64,000 bases of DNA from Klebsiella spallanzanii (GTDB lineage Bacteria; Pseudomonadota; Gammaproteobacteria; Enterobacterales; Enterobacteriaceae): NCBI RefSeq assembly GCF_902158555.1, contig NZ_CABGGS010000001.1, positions 186,001-250,000 of the forward strand. Direction: 5' to 3'. Numbering within the stretch: the first letter of the stretch is position 1; each line of letters opens with the position of its first letter. The translations under genes were made by a program, and so were the position numbers. This document shows positions 53,652 through 61,691 of the stretch, one piece after another. The notes beneath the pieces were generated by a model. That model was not told the origin of the DNA. It saw only the letters and a program-made list of their open reading frames with translations, and did no database searches.

Positions 53652-53861
53652 TCAGGACGTATGACACGCATAACAGCAGTAATAACAGCCATTTGATTGC
53701 GAGTAGGTTTTCTTGGCTTCTCTCACTGCCGGAGAGCAAGTTTCAAAAATCCCCAGATACAGCCTGTTTTTCTCTTCTGGCAACCGAGTGCATGAACTCA
53801 CATGTACTTCGTGATCGCCATTAAACTGCGCATTTTTATTAACGTAATAATACTGTCCCAT
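53652..53861 (-). CDS. Cys-rich hypothetical phage protein, 69 residues
   Basis: Starts at ATG 53861 (MGQYYYVNKNAQFNGDHEVH) with GGA 9 nt upstream. Seven cysteines are present, five of them near the end (SNGCYYCCYACHTS), with His28, giving a possible zinc site. It is not secreted. The family was not recognised. It is a small accessory gene between lysis and packaging modules. Confidence 0.55.
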   Translation of the reverse strand: MGQYYYVNKNAQFNGDHEVHVSSCTRLPEEKNRLYLGIFETCSPAVREAKKTYSQSNGCYYCCYACHTS

Positions 53862-54008
53862 TGTTATGTCCCAGAGTGATACCGCTGATTGCAGCATCTT
53901 CAATCTACGCCCAGGCACTAAAGCAATTAAGACGAATCTCATTTAACTTTGACTAATGTCACTTACCTTTCTGGCAGTTGACTTGGTGCATATTGTCTGC
54001 AGTCTGAA

Positions 54009-54194
54009 TTAAGCATAAATCGAACCTGCAGTTCCTATTATCGCTGCAAGTAGAATGAAGGTGACCGCAGTTCTACGCATTAAAACGCCATAAAATGAGA
54101 TGGCCAACCCTGCGAAAGCAACAATCAAAACTGGCCACATATCGAGTAAGAGAAAAAAATAGCCTTCGAGGGCACTGTCAATTAGCACGTCCAT
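54009..54194 (-). CDS. Small membrane protein, 61 residues
   Basis: Two hydrophobic segments (about residues 12-34 and 42-60) with a short RR loop between them. It starts at ATG 54194 with AAGGA 10 nt upstream. No family was recognised. It sits just after the spanin genes and could be a lysis accessory or superinfection-exclusion protein; position is the only evidence. Confidence 0.5.
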   Translation of the reverse strand: MDVLIDSALEGYFFLLLDMWPVLIVAFAGLAISFYGVLMRRTAVTFILLAAIIGTAGSIYA

Positions 54195-54279
54195 ATCACG
54201 AATTCCTTTAAGAAAACATCACCCCAGGAATTTTATCACGAACAACTAGCGTGTTAACCGCCAATCAGCAAGCATGAAT

Positions 54280-54510
54280 TTACCTATTATTAGTAGGTTT
54301 CGTCAGACAGTTCGCCTGCACTGATTTGTTATGCGCCAGAATGTCGCGCTTGGTCTGCATATCCAGCACGTCGATGTCGTGGTCGGTCAGGTAGATGATC
54401 CGCACCCAGCTGCAGGCGGTATCGATGACTTCAGGTTTTACGGGTGAATTGTTCGCGCAGCTCCCGATCAACATCGTCATCAGGCATATGGCTAACTGTT
54501 TGCTGTACAT
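54280..54510 (-). CDS. Outer-membrane spanin lipoprotein (Rz1-like)
   Basis: Lipoprotein of 76 residues. The signal peptide ends in lipobox LIGSC with Cys18, as expected for an o-spanin. The mature part contains two further cysteines and a Trp/Arg/Asp-rich stretch. It starts inside the 3' end of the i-spanin gene, in another frame (80-nt overlap), the usual Rz/Rz1 layout. It joins the i-spanin across the periplasm to fuse membranes at lysis. It is longer and less Pro-rich than lambda Rz1. Confidence 0.8.
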   Translation of the reverse strand: MYSKQLAICLMTMLIGSCANNSPVKPEVIDTACSWVRIIYLTDHDIDVLDMQTKRDILAHNKSVQANCLTKPTNNR

Positions 54511-54700
54511 CGCTGGCCTCTTTCGTTGCTTGCGCCCTGCGTTCTGCTACGGCGACATTAGCGGCGGCGTTCTCTTCGGTGCGCTGCTGTTCGGCTTTGG
54601 CTTCTGCCTTGCTGGTTCCGCGTGAATGGCCTAACCCAAATGCGCCAGCGACAATGGCCAGCAACGCAGTTGCCAGACCAATAATCATTTCAATGCCCAT
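54431..54700 (-). CDS. Inner-membrane spanin (Rz-like)
   Basis: Protein of 89 residues with an N-terminal membrane anchor (IIGLATALLAIVAGAFGLG). A long charged coiled coil follows (SKAEAKAEQQRTEENAAANVAVAERRAQATKEA, read in parts). It lies directly after the endolysin gene and overlaps the Rz1-like gene. It is shorter than lambda Rz, but topology and context fit an i-spanin. Confidence 0.8.
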   Translation of the reverse strand: MGIEMIIGLATALLAIVAGAFGLGHSRGTSKAEAKAEQQRTEENAAANVAVAERRAQATKEASDVQQTVSHMPDDDVDRELREQFTRKT

Positions 54701-54707
54701 GAGGACC

Positions 54708-55334
54708 TCACACCAGAACAGATTTAGCTTTCAGGAATCGGGCGCGTCGGTCATCAATACCGTTCTGCCCACCGTTGATAATCTGTGTTACGCGCACTAA
54801 ATCGCCGGGGTATTTCAAACAACCGCTTGAGGCATAGAACCATGCGGCGCTGCGGGCTGCGTTAATATCCTTCTCCAGAAGCTCAGGGTTGCTCACTAAA
54901 TCGAGCCTCAGCGCAGTACCGCATCGCAGGTAATTATCCAGGAAAGTGATTTGCTTCAGTCCACGCCCGCGATATTTCCAGCCATCACCTGCCGACTTGT
55001 TGCCATAGCGATTGCTGTAGACCAGATTTGCGATTGCTTTCTGGCGTTCAAGCGGTAGCACCTTCTCAGACGATTTGCGCCCGAGTGAGTTTGCCTGGTC
55101 CTGCGTGATGCGCTTTGCCTTCACAAAACCAGCCAGACCGGCAACGCTATAGTTGAACCCCTCAACCAGTTGGGTGAATGACGTGCTTTCATGCCCGCAC
55201 TGAGCAATGAACATTGCCTGGTCCTGCGGAGTGATGATGCCGAACTCTTTCATCGCAGCATCAATGTGCGGAAACCAGCACACAGCTAACCCGGCGCTAA
55301 TACCAGCCGCCCTTTGAAATTGTGATTGGTTCAT
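54708..55334 (-). CDS. GH19-type endolysin
   Basis: Cytoplasmic muralytic enzyme of 208 residues of glycoside hydrolase family 19 (chitinase-like lysozyme). The catalytic Glu is in QCGHESTSF (about residue 49). Family blocks YRGRGLKQITF and ITQIINGGQNGIDDRRARF are present. It has no signal peptide, so release depends on the holin. It overlaps the holin gene by 1 bp. Confidence 0.92.
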   Translation of the reverse strand: MNQSQFQRAAGISAGLAVCWFPHIDAAMKEFGIITPQDQAMFIAQCGHESTSFTQLVEGFNYSVAGLAGFVKAKRITQDQANSLGRKSSEKVLPLERQKAIANLVYSNRYGNKSAGDGWKYRGRGLKQITFLDNYLRCGTALRLDLVSNPELLEKDINAARSAAWFYASSGCLKYPGDLVRVTQIINGGQNGIDDRRARFLKAKSVLV

Positions 55335-55615
55335 CAGTGCCTCAGTGCATCAACCAGACGCGCCACATTCCCCCTGAACCAGAGAACCGCGCCACAAATA
55401 AGAATGTTCGCCAGCACTACCAGCCAGTGTGATTCATGGTAGAGACCGAACAGATAACGGAAAGGAACGCTGGCATAAACCAGCACAGTGAAGTAAGCCA
55501 TCAGCGATATCATGGGACGGTGTCTTGACCCGTCGCGTCGGTAGAACATCAGCGCAACAACAATTACAGCGCATATCACCGCATTGATGATTGCGCTCGG
55601 ATCACTTGTTACCAT
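55334..55615 (-). CDS. Holin (putative 3-TM holin family)
   Basis: Membrane protein of 93 residues with three hydrophobic segments (about 8-25, 38-56 and 64-82) and a basic C-terminus. The ATG at 55615 is chosen for GGAGG 9 nt upstream; the longer frame starts within the neighbouring gene. It forms the lesion that releases the endolysin. It overlaps the next membrane gene upstream by 14 nt. Confidence 0.78.
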   Translation of the reverse strand: MVTSDPSAIINAVICAVIVVALMFYRRDGSRHRPMISLMAYFTVLVYASVPFRYLFGLYHESHWLVVLANILICGAVLWFRGNVARLVDALRH

Positions 55616-55997
55616 TGCTTGACCCTCCTCCACGTAAGCGAGAGAGAATCCCAAACAGGCTACCCAGGTCCTGACTGTTAACGAACGTCAGCAATTTAAT
55701 GGCTATGGCTGCAACGATTACAGCACCGAGTGCATCAAGCGGCCTGTCGCTGTATCCCGTCCACTTTGAGAAGTACGACCCCAGCAGAGGTGCGCCAATA
55801 ACACCAAAAATGAATGAGGTGATGAAGTAACCCACCAGCTTTATGCGGCTGATGTTCACCGCCGTTGCGACATAGAACACCGCACCAGCGAACGCACCAA
55901 ACACCACGCCGTAATCAATGCCAGTTGCCAGACCAAACATGCTGGCCCCCATGAGCCCACCAGCAGCTACCGTAGTGCCAGAAACAGGATCGGACAT
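55602..55997 (-). CDS. Second holin-like membrane protein
   Basis: Membrane protein of 131 residues with about four hydrophobic segments (15-35, 45-65, 90-110 region and a C-terminal amphipathic tail). The N-terminus MSDPVSGTTVAAGGLMGAS resembles a family of putative phage holins (Phage_holin_8-like). It is the first gene of the lysis cassette. The pair may act as holin and antiholin, but which is which cannot be told. Confidence 0.68.
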   Translation of the reverse strand: MSDPVSGTTVAAGGLMGASMFGLATGIDYGVVFGAFAGAVFYVATAVNISRIKLVGYFITSFIFGVIGAPLLGSYFSKWTGYSDRPLDALGAVIVAAIAIKLLTFVNSQDLGSLFGILSRLRGGGSSNGNK

Positions 55998-56041
55998 TTA
56001 GCCCCCTCTATTGCTGTGAGTCCTCTCATGAACGAGGGGAA

Positions 56042-56069
56042 TAAAAAAAGCCCGCTATGAGAGCGGGCT
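56042..56069 (-). terminator. Late leader terminator (tR'-like)
   Basis: On the minus strand AGCCCGCT and AGCGGGCT form a perfect 8-bp stem with a 5-nt loop, followed by seven T. It lies between the Q-type gene and the first lysis gene, where lambdoid phages block late transcription until the antiterminator acts. Confidence 0.8.
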
Positions 56070-56225
56070 GAAAAAGTTGGCTTTCGAGGAGTAACGATAA
56101 AGAAAGGTACCTGATAGTCCGAGCTACCGATTTACCAGAAAAACATTCCCTTTTATGTCGTTACTGTAATTAACCATAGTCTGCCAAAGAGAATGAGTAA
56201 ACCCAACAAGGTGTTCGGTTTACTT

Positions 56226-56352
56226 ACTTGCGATTAGACGTGGTGCCGGGTGCCTCCCGGTGAGCATGCCCCAGCAAACATGTCTCGCGCTGCATTCACA
56301 GGGCTTTCGCTCTATTAGCTGGACGCCCCTCCGCATAGGGGGATTCACCACA
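56226..56352 (-). ncRNA. Structured late-leader segment (candidate RNA)
   Basis: Two stable hairpins lie close together on the minus strand: CCCCCTATGCGGAGGGG (56332-56347) and CCGGGAGGCACCCGG (about 56246-56260). No open frame fits. The position, between the Q-type gene and tR'-like terminator, matches the short late leader RNA of lambdoid phages. A specific RNA family was not recognised. Confidence 0.35.
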
Positions 56353-56455
56353 TCAAAAATTTAACATCTGATGAAACTCGTTTCAATGCTCTACGACGAT
56401 GTGACAGGGGTACTGATGCAATGCATCTCGCGAATACCCCTGTCGTATCGCCGGA

Positions 56456-56489
56456 AAGCAAAAAGCCCAAGGCGTTAACCTCGGGCTTC
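56456..56489 (-). terminator. Terminator after the antiterminator gene
   Basis: On the minus strand AAGCCC and GGGCTT pair, extended by AGG/CCT inside, and TTTTTGC follows. It ends the early transcript after the Q-type gene. Confidence 0.65.
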
Positions 56490-56539
56490 TAATGATTTTT
56501 GCTGCTCAGTTCGCTTTAACGTCCCGAGCCTATCACAAT

Positions 56540-57118
56540 TCAAGCACTTTCCGCGCAACTATTCAAGTAAAATCTGTCGCCATTTGTGCCAAATGCGTCA
56601 CACATTGGTGCGTAAAGCATCGATTCTGCAAGATTTAGCCAAACATCGATCCTGCTCTCGCAAGTCCGCAAGCACCATTCTGGATGCTTTTCGTTTAGCT
56701 CTTTCGCCATTGCCTTCTTGCTCATGCGATAGACATACCGATCTTTGATTAGCTTATAGAGGGCTTTATTCCCGGAGCGCACAAGCTCAGTACTGAGCAC
56801 TGAATCAATTTTCAACCCCTCCTCGTCAGTACAAAACGCCAGGCCGCTTTTATTTTTACCACTGAGGATTTCCTTTAAGAAGGCTTCCAGCTCAGGCTTG
56901 GTAATGCCTGATTTCTTCATCCGGCGCAGAGCGTCATTGATAGCAGTCTTCGTTATCTTCCCGGATACCAACAGCTGGTTAAACATGTTGCCGCCGCTAC
57001 CGCCGCCGATGTACGACCAGCGGCCCCACATGCGCAGTTTTCCCTGTATCCAGATGCTTTCCAGAGTGCGGAGGCGAACCATTTCACCTGATTTACCAAC
57101 CTCAGAAGGGTTAATCAT
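56540..57118 (-). CDS. Q-type antitermination protein (DUF1133)
   Basis: Protein of 192 residues at the end of the early region, immediately before the late leader. It contains ESIWIQGKLRMWGRWSYIGGG and a C-terminal helical segment AMAKELNEKHPEWCLRTCESRIDVWL, resembling DUF1133 antiterminators of Gifsy-like phages. It should let RNA polymerase pass tR' and transcribe lysis and structural genes. It overlaps the methylase gene by 4 nt. Confidence 0.8.
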   Translation of the reverse strand: MINPSEVGKSGEMVRLRTLESIWIQGKLRMWGRWSYIGGGSGGNMFNQLLVSGKITKTAINDALRRMKKSGITKPELEAFLKEILSGKNKSGLAFCTDEEGLKIDSVLSTELVRSGNKALYKLIKDRYVYRMSKKAMAKELNEKHPEWCLRTCESRIDVWLNLAESMLYAPMCDAFGTNGDRFYLNSCAESA

Positions 57119-57774
57119 TTATTCACCTCATTTTTGATTTTCTGTTGCTCGGCGGCAAACTGCGCCAGTGCCATAAATGCGTGGCCTTTCGCTTCCAGCT
57201 CAGTGCGGTTGATATAACTGAATTTCTCGCCTCGCCAGGTCTTATCAAACACAGCTATGGCCCCAGCAAAAAACGCGCTGGTCGGCCTTTGTTTATCGTT
57301 GGCAGGGTTAAACCAGACAGGCAGATCGAAACCAATTCGCCCACGGATAAAGCAGACATGATCCGCATCTTCCGGCCACCATGTTTCGCTTGTGGCTGAT
57401 TTAACCAGGAACACATAGCGCCCGCCTTTCTCGCGTTGCGCTGCTGCGTAGTTCATGATGTGAGTCATGCCGGTGATAGCTTTCTTTTCGTGGTACTGAG
57501 AGCGGCTGTAAGGCGGATTACCAAATGCAGCACCACCGATTGAGTCCAGCATTTCCGACCAATCCTGTGTCAGCGCGTTATCTTCTGCGGTGTACCAGAC
57601 TGGGCATTTTGCGTTGCTGTCATCAGCGAACAAGTCCAGCATCAACGGACCAAACATCGCGTTAATACCCCAGAAAAGAGGATCCGGCGTTCGCCACTGG
57701 TCGCCAACCTCTTTTAAATAATGTGATGGTGCGTTGCGTAGGGCCGCGAGAGATTCGCAGTAAGGATTAGTCAT
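57115..57774 (-). CDS. Phage N6-adenine DNA methyltransferase (Dam family)
   Basis: Adenine methyltransferase of 219 residues of the phage Dam-like family (PF05869 type). The catalytic motif is NPPYSR (about residue 92), preceded by LDLFADDSNAKC. QWRTPDPLFWGIN at the N-terminus is a family hallmark. It probably protects phage DNA from restriction or mimics host methylation; the target is not shown by sequence. It overlaps neighbours by 4 nt on both sides. Confidence 0.88.
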   Translation of the reverse strand: MTNPYCESLAALRNAPSHYLKEVGDQWRTPDPLFWGINAMFGPLMLDLFADDSNAKCPVWYTAEDNALTQDWSEMLDSIGGAAFGNPPYSRSQYHEKKAITGMTHIMNYAAAQREKGGRYVFLVKSATSETWWPEDADHVCFIRGRIGFDLPVWFNPANDKQRPTSAFFAGAIAVFDKTWRGEKFSYINRTELEAKGHAFMALAQFAAEQQKIKNEVNK

Positions 57775-58076
57775 GCGATGGTCTCCCCTAATTCCTGAAG
57801 AACCTGCGCCAGCAACTCGCTTTCAGTACCGAATTTCTCTTCCCATGACTTACGGCCGGCATGAATAGCAACGCCGTAACCACCAGTGCGATGATGGGCA
57901 TGGCATAGAGGAATTACATGGAAGTTATCAGCGCGGACAGATAATCCCGTACCAGAGCTGCAATGATGGATTTCAGCTGGTGATTCACCGTAATCAAGGT
58001 TGCGGCAAATGATACAGCCAAGAGCGGCTACACGGCTTAGATGAAGCTTTTCAGCTTTGGTTTTTGATTTGCTCAT
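57771..58076 (-). CDS. Ref-like HNH nuclease
   Basis: Protein of 101 residues with an HNH-type layout: CIICR (zinc Cys pair), EIHHC, then HVIPLCHAHHRTG. This resembles the C-terminal nuclease domain of P1 Ref (RecA-dependent endonuclease), common in lambdoid nin regions. The start at 58076 has GGCGG upstream. The catalytic His are in the IHH and HAHH segments. A role in recombination or replication is inferred. Confidence 0.78.
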   Translation of the reverse strand: MSKSKTKAEKLHLSRVAALGCIICRNLDYGESPAEIHHCSSGTGLSVRADNFHVIPLCHAHHRTGGYGVAIHAGRKSWEEKFGTESELLAQVLQELGETIA

Positions 58077-58249
58077 ATCGCACCGCCTGGATGCGACAGA
58101 CAAACGGAAACACCGCGCACAAAGGCACGGCGTAGAATGGCGTTACTGCATTTTTGCGTCATCACTATACTCCGGTGATGGCGCGATAGGTTCGGTAATC
58201 AGCCGATGTGATTATTATAAATCAGCTTGCTGCATGCAGGAAGTGACTT

Positions 58250-58570
58250 TTACGGTATGGATGAGCGAAATTTCATCGTGCCCCGATCAACACCGGAATG
58301 GCCCGGCTCATATTTGCAGTTTCTCAGTGCGTCCTGTGTCGCCTGAAAGAATATCTCATCACCTGTGGTATCAACGGAGTAAACACCTCCTTTTTCATTC
58401 ACCCAGACAGAATAATTTACACTGCCATCAATCTTTAATGCCTGGGCTTTAGCGGGCATCACCGGAAAAGGGCAGCTAATAAGTATGGGCTTTTCTTCTA
58501 AAGGACTTTCAGCAGAAAACGCCACGGTTGATACAAGTACAGTACAAACAAGGAATGTTGTTTTTTTCAT
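58250..58570 (-). CDS. Secreted protein with TonB C-terminal-like domain
   Basis: Protein of 106 residues. A signal peptide (MKKTTFLVCTVLVSTVAFSA) precedes a domain resembling the TonB C-terminal fold: SCPFPVMPAKAQALKIDGSVNYSV, then a final NCKYEPGHSG where TonB has W-x-x-P. There is no membrane anchor or Pro-rich spacer, so it would be free in the periplasm. It is AT-richer than neighbours and stands apart from the operon, so it is probably a lysogenic-conversion gene. Start choice is uncertain because no strong ribosome site is present. Confidence 0.6.
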   Translation of the reverse strand: MKKTTFLVCTVLVSTVAFSAESPLEEKPILISCPFPVMPAKAQALKIDGSVNYSVWVNEKGGVYSVDTTGDEIFFQATQDALRNCKYEPGHSGVDRGTMKFRSSIP

Positions 58571-58660
58571 AGATAATACCAATTGTTGTTTTTCTCATGT
58601 AACCATGACGACGCCGAATGTTTTTTGATTCAAGCTACCTGAAGTACACTGAATCATATA

Positions 58661-58930
58661 TTACTGCGGCGGTTTTGGCTCCACCCTGTTATGAACCTCC
58701 CAGCGACTGATTCCGCAACTACCACAGAAGTTAGCCAGGTAATCCAGCCCTGACCATTCCCTGACACCACCACGCGCAGCCTCTACGTACACGCCAATAT
58801 CCTTATCTCGCCAAAACCCAAACAGTAACCAGCCTCCGCTATCTGCGTTTCTGACTGCGACAATGCGGGTCAGAACTCCCGTCTGATACAGCTCGGTAAA
58901 GGCTGGTTTTTTTCTGGTTATCATTTGCAT
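58661..58930 (-). CDS. Hypothetical protein, 89 residues
   Basis: Contains FTELYQTGVLTRIVAVRNAD and a Trp-rich centre (SGGWLLFGFWRDKD), ending with CGSCGISRWEVHNRVEPKPPQ. AAGG lies 10 nt before the first ATG (58930); a second ATG two codons on is possible. Similar proteins occur on enterobacterial plasmids and phages, sometimes labelled partition-associated, but no function is established. Confidence 0.6.
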   Translation of the reverse strand: MQMITRKKPAFTELYQTGVLTRIVAVRNADSGGWLLFGFWRDKDIGVYVEAARGGVREWSGLDYLANFCGSCGISRWEVHNRVEPKPPQ

Positions 58931-58977
58931 AAATAACCAACCTTAGATTTGTTGATAACAAATATGGTGTTTGTGTT

Positions 58978-59367
58978 TTATTGCTTTATCCCCTGCTCAG
59001 TATTTTTCAGGTCGTTTTCCGCAAATAGGATCGACGTTCTGGCGGCGCGTAACCGGGCCTTGGCGTTTTTCTCTTCTCGTTCCAGGTTGGCTACAGACTC
59101 CCGTAGCTCGTCACGACGGCGGTGAAGTTGCGCTATCTCAGTGACCACGCGCTCTCCATTGGTAGCGCACTGGAGAATGTGGTCGAACGGGTCAACAGCA
59201 CAGCCGCAGCGGGTGCAGTGTACTGTGCGTTCCTTTTCACTGACCTCAATCGAAAGGTGCTTACAGCGCTGTTTTTCGTGAGCCTTCTTATCGGTTACGG
59301 TGATATTCAGCAGCTTCTCTTCGTCGCGCTTTGGCTGCACCAGGTTGATGACGTTGTCATTTTCCAT
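58978..59367 (-). CDS. Phage protein with zinc-finger and coiled coil
   Basis: Protein of 129 residues. A central CxxC-type knuckle (QRCKHLSIEV...HCTRCGCAVDPFDH) could bind zinc. A strongly charged coiled coil follows (LHRRRDELRESVANLEREEK). It starts at ATG 59367, which overlaps the preceding stop (TGATG), with GGAGG 8 nt upstream. It belongs to a tightly packed early operon. The exact role is unknown. Confidence 0.65.
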   Translation of the reverse strand: MENDNVINLVQPKRDEEKLLNITVTDKKAHEKQRCKHLSIEVSEKERTVHCTRCGCAVDPFDHILQCATNGERVVTEIAQLHRRRDELRESVANLEREEKNAKARLRAARTSILFAENDLKNTEQGIKQ

Positions 59368-60050
59368 CACTTCACCTCCTGCGGGGCGGCTGCGAGCATG
59401 GACTCAGTTTCCGCAATCAGATTGTGAGGTAACTGGCTTCCTGCATTTTGCATACCACGACCAAACGCCAACCAGCGCTTAAGCATGGACACCGAACCTT
59501 GTGGAATTACCGGAGAGTTGCCAACCTGGATAATAGATTTCAGTGCCGCCCTCGGCATTGCCGACCATGCAAGAAATACGTCTGGCCTGTCGATATCTTC
59601 GGTCGGGAGAGTGTTTTCGATTTCGTCCAAAGCATTGCTAAGCCTCTGAAATGCATCGTTTGGGACAACATGGCAATCTTCCCCGTCAACATCTTGCTGG
59701 CAACTATCATCTGCTAGTTCAAATGCAGCGCCGCAAACACTGAGTAGCATTTCAATAACGCGTCGGTGTTCTGCTGTTACGCGATTCTCCGGCACTACCG
59801 GCTGCTGCGCGTGGCGATAGAGCGGGATACCTTTCCCGCCACCGGAGAATTCGTTATGCCCGTTGTACTCGCGGCCATCTTCGCCATCGTACATGTACGC
59901 CACCGGCTCGCTGTCCATTGCGGCCAGGCAACGCTCAGTCAGCGCAATCACATCCTGCGGACTCATCGCCATTTCAGTTCCGTTGGCAGCAAGTCCTGTT
60001 GCGGCATAGTTGAGCCATTCGATGCGTTCTCTGGTTAATTTGCTGGTCAT
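59367..60050 (-). CDS. Ead/Ea22-like phage protein
   Basis: Protein of 227 residues of the mosaic Ea22 group. It has the characteristic surface-like block SEPVAYMYDGEDGREYNGHNEF and YRHAQQPVVPENRVTAEHRRVIEML found in many lambdoid early regions. It begins with AAGGAG in the end of the preceding gene. Its role is unknown; these genes are non-essential and highly recombined. Confidence 0.65.
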   Translation of the reverse strand: MTSKLTRERIEWLNYAATGLAANGTEMAMSPQDVIALTERCLAAMDSEPVAYMYDGEDGREYNGHNEFSGGGKGIPLYRHAQQPVVPENRVTAEHRRVIEMLLSVCGAAFELADDSCQQDVDGEDCHVVPNDAFQRLSNALDEIENTLPTEDIDRPDVFLAWSAMPRAALKSIIQVGNSPVIPQGSVSMLKRWLAFGRGMQNAGSQLPHNLIAETESMLAAAPQEVK

Positions 60051-60223
60051 TGGTTGGCTCCTTCTGGTCTGTCATCATCGGTGTATGGCGAGTCTTGCGT
60101 ATCAATTTCTTGGTCGCAGTGAGGACAAAACCCATCAGCATTGCTCAGTTCAATGTTTGACACCCATTCTTTGCATGACCAGCACCGCCACTCACCTGGT
60201 CGCTTCCACACTTGCTTAGCCAT
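60047..60223 (-). CDS. Small zinc-ribbon phage protein, 58 residues
   Basis: A short gene with two Cys pairs (CWSC near residue 15 and CPHC near residue 35), a classic zinc ribbon, and an acidic tail (DTQDSPYTDDDRPEGANQ). Its ATG follows the previous gene's TAG directly. Its stop overlaps the Ea22-like start (ATGA). This exact packing supports it as a real coding gene. Function is unknown. Confidence 0.7.
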   Translation of the reverse strand: MAKQVWKRPGEWRCWSCKEWVSNIELSNADGFCPHCDQEIDTQDSPYTDDDRPEGANQ

Positions 60224-60568
60224 CTACTCAGCCTCCCACTTGATGCCCAGACCATGACAAACCGGACAAGGTCCAGTGTCCTCATCGCTATCGCTAAATA
60301 GGCGGCCTTTGTGGCAGTTGTTGCATACTAACGATTGTGCCTTTGGAGTTGCCCGGTAACACGGAACACCGATACCGATATCCAGCCGTTCCATGAAACC
60401 CATTGATTCGAGTTTTTCCATAACCGGTCCAACCTTCACGGGAAACAAAGGATCGCCCTGCCAATACCACACTGAATTTCCGTTTCTATTGGTCCATTGC
60501 TCAGCTTTCCAGTTGTAAAGGACTGCAGGTGAAATAAATTTAAGGTCGCTGATTGTTAATTTTCCCAT
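60224..60568 (-). CDS. Phage protein with C-terminal zinc ribbon, 114 residues
   Basis: The N-terminal part resembles a winged-helix-like fold (KVGPVMEKLESMGFMERLDIG, then GVPCYRATPKAQ). The end is a zinc ribbon (CNNCHKGRLF...CPVCHGLG). The stop TAG is immediately followed by the next ATG. It belongs to the early accessory operon. A DNA-binding role is possible, but nothing specific was recognised. Confidence 0.62.
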   Translation of the reverse strand: MGKLTISDLKFISPAVLYNWKAEQWTNRNGNSVWYWQGDPLFPVKVGPVMEKLESMGFMERLDIGIGVPCYRATPKAQSLVCNNCHKGRLFSDSDEDTGPCPVCHGLGIKWEAE

Positions 60569-61105
60569 CTACTCAACCTCAACCTTGATGCCAGTGGCGC
60601 GGTAGATTACTGCCTGTGCATCAGAGATTTCACGGTTGTAGCCTTCACCGTCATGGTTAGTCCCATATTCCCAGCCAGTTTTTAAACCGCTCAAGAAACA
60701 TTTATCGCTAACAATTTGCAACTCGGCGATGCGGTCTTTTGCTACCAGCAATTCAGCGGCAATTTCACGCCAGCTTTCGTAACTGGCCTCCAACTTGTCC
60801 CAGTCAGGGTTGAAGTTGGCGAGCTCAGACAATTGGCCTTTCAGAAACTCGTTGCTATTCTGCGCCTTCTCCAGTTCACCGCGACGAATTGACAGAGACT
60901 CATCCTGATTCAGGATAATCTGCTCCTGACGCGCAATGTGCTGCTGCGCCCTCTCCAGCGCCTCTATGAGTTGATCCGTATATTGCTCAACCTCTGATGC
61001 CAATTGGCGCAATTCATCGTTAGGTGCTTCGACGATTAGTCTTGAGATACGATGCTGATTTGCGTGCTTAAGTTTGCCTGTCAGTTCGGTGATATCAGTT
61101 GTCAT
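60569..61105 (-). CDS. Coiled-coil Ea22-type phage protein
   Basis: Protein of 178 residues, mostly helical, with a long coiled coil (about residues 28-125, containing QYTDQLIEALERAQQHIARQ). The C-terminus is typical of Ea22-like proteins (DAQAVIYRATGIKVEVE). Start and stop abut or overlap neighbours (4-nt overlap upstream). Function is unknown. Confidence 0.62.
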   Translation of the reverse strand: MTTDITELTGKLKHANQHRISRLIVEAPNDELRQLASEVEQYTDQLIEALERAQQHIARQEQIILNQDESLSIRRGELEKAQNSNEFLKGQLSELANFNPDWDKLEASYESWREIAAELLVAKDRIAELQIVSDKCFLSGLKTGWEYGTNHDGEGYNREISDAQAVIYRATGIKVEVE

Positions 61106-61302
61106 GCTGCACGCTCCTTATTCATTTTCCGGATTTCAACCGGATAGACAGGAATCGCTTTTAACTCACCGTCATCAAACGCAGCGAGTTGAGCGGAGAT
61201 AAGGGTTGCTTCGGTCTCGTTGAGCGTTCTGATATACCCCTGACCGGTCATCGCGTCAGTAAAAACCAGGGCGGCATTGGATAGCTCTATCTGCTTGCTC
61301 AT
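61102..61302 (-). CDS. Small hypothetical phage protein, 66 residues
   Basis: Acidic N-terminus (MSKQIELSNAALVFTDAMTG) and basic C-terminus (EIRKMNKERAA). Four-nucleotide overlaps on both sides place it firmly in the operon. No family was recognised. Confidence 0.6.
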   Translation of the reverse strand: MSKQIELSNAALVFTDAMTGQGYIRTLNETEATLISAQLAAFDDGELKAIPVYPVEIRKMNKERAA

Positions 61303-61691
61303 TTGGCCCCCTCGCGCAGCTGAAATGCCACCATTGCGCAGATGTTTGGTGCGTCGGTGAAGTCGTCATCACACGAGGTAACCAGCGCCCTGACACAGGC
61401 CTCTGCGCCCTCAGCCTTAATCCCGGCCAGATAAGCGTCGGTGGTGGGGGTTTCGTCCAGCAAATCAGTCAACGCCTCAAACTCAGACGGCTCGACAACG
61501 TATTTCAATTCGTCGCCGTTAAGCTCACACTCTTCCGCTGTCCTGTTTACTGCACTAATTGCATCCTTCAGCCCCACATTCTCCGCTGCCAGCTGCCGCA
61601 GATGGTCCTGCAAATCCACTCCATCCGGGCAGTTGGTTATCTCCCGGCATTTCTCGATAGTCGCCAGTGCTGCTGTTAATTCGTTATTCAT
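61299..61691 (-). CDS. Ea22-type phage protein, 130 residues
   Basis: Helical acidic protein. The N-terminal half is a coiled coil (HLRQLAAENVGLKDAISAVN) and the second half carries the Ea22-type block PTTDAYLAGIKAEGAEACV. It overlaps the ParB-like gene by 4 nt. Function is unknown. Confidence 0.62.
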   Translation of the reverse strand: MNNELTAALATIEKCREITNCPDGVDLQDHLRQLAAENVGLKDAISAVNRTAEECELNGDELKYVVEPSEFEALTDLLDETPTTDAYLAGIKAEGAEACVRALVTSCDDDFTDAPNICAMVAFQLREGAK

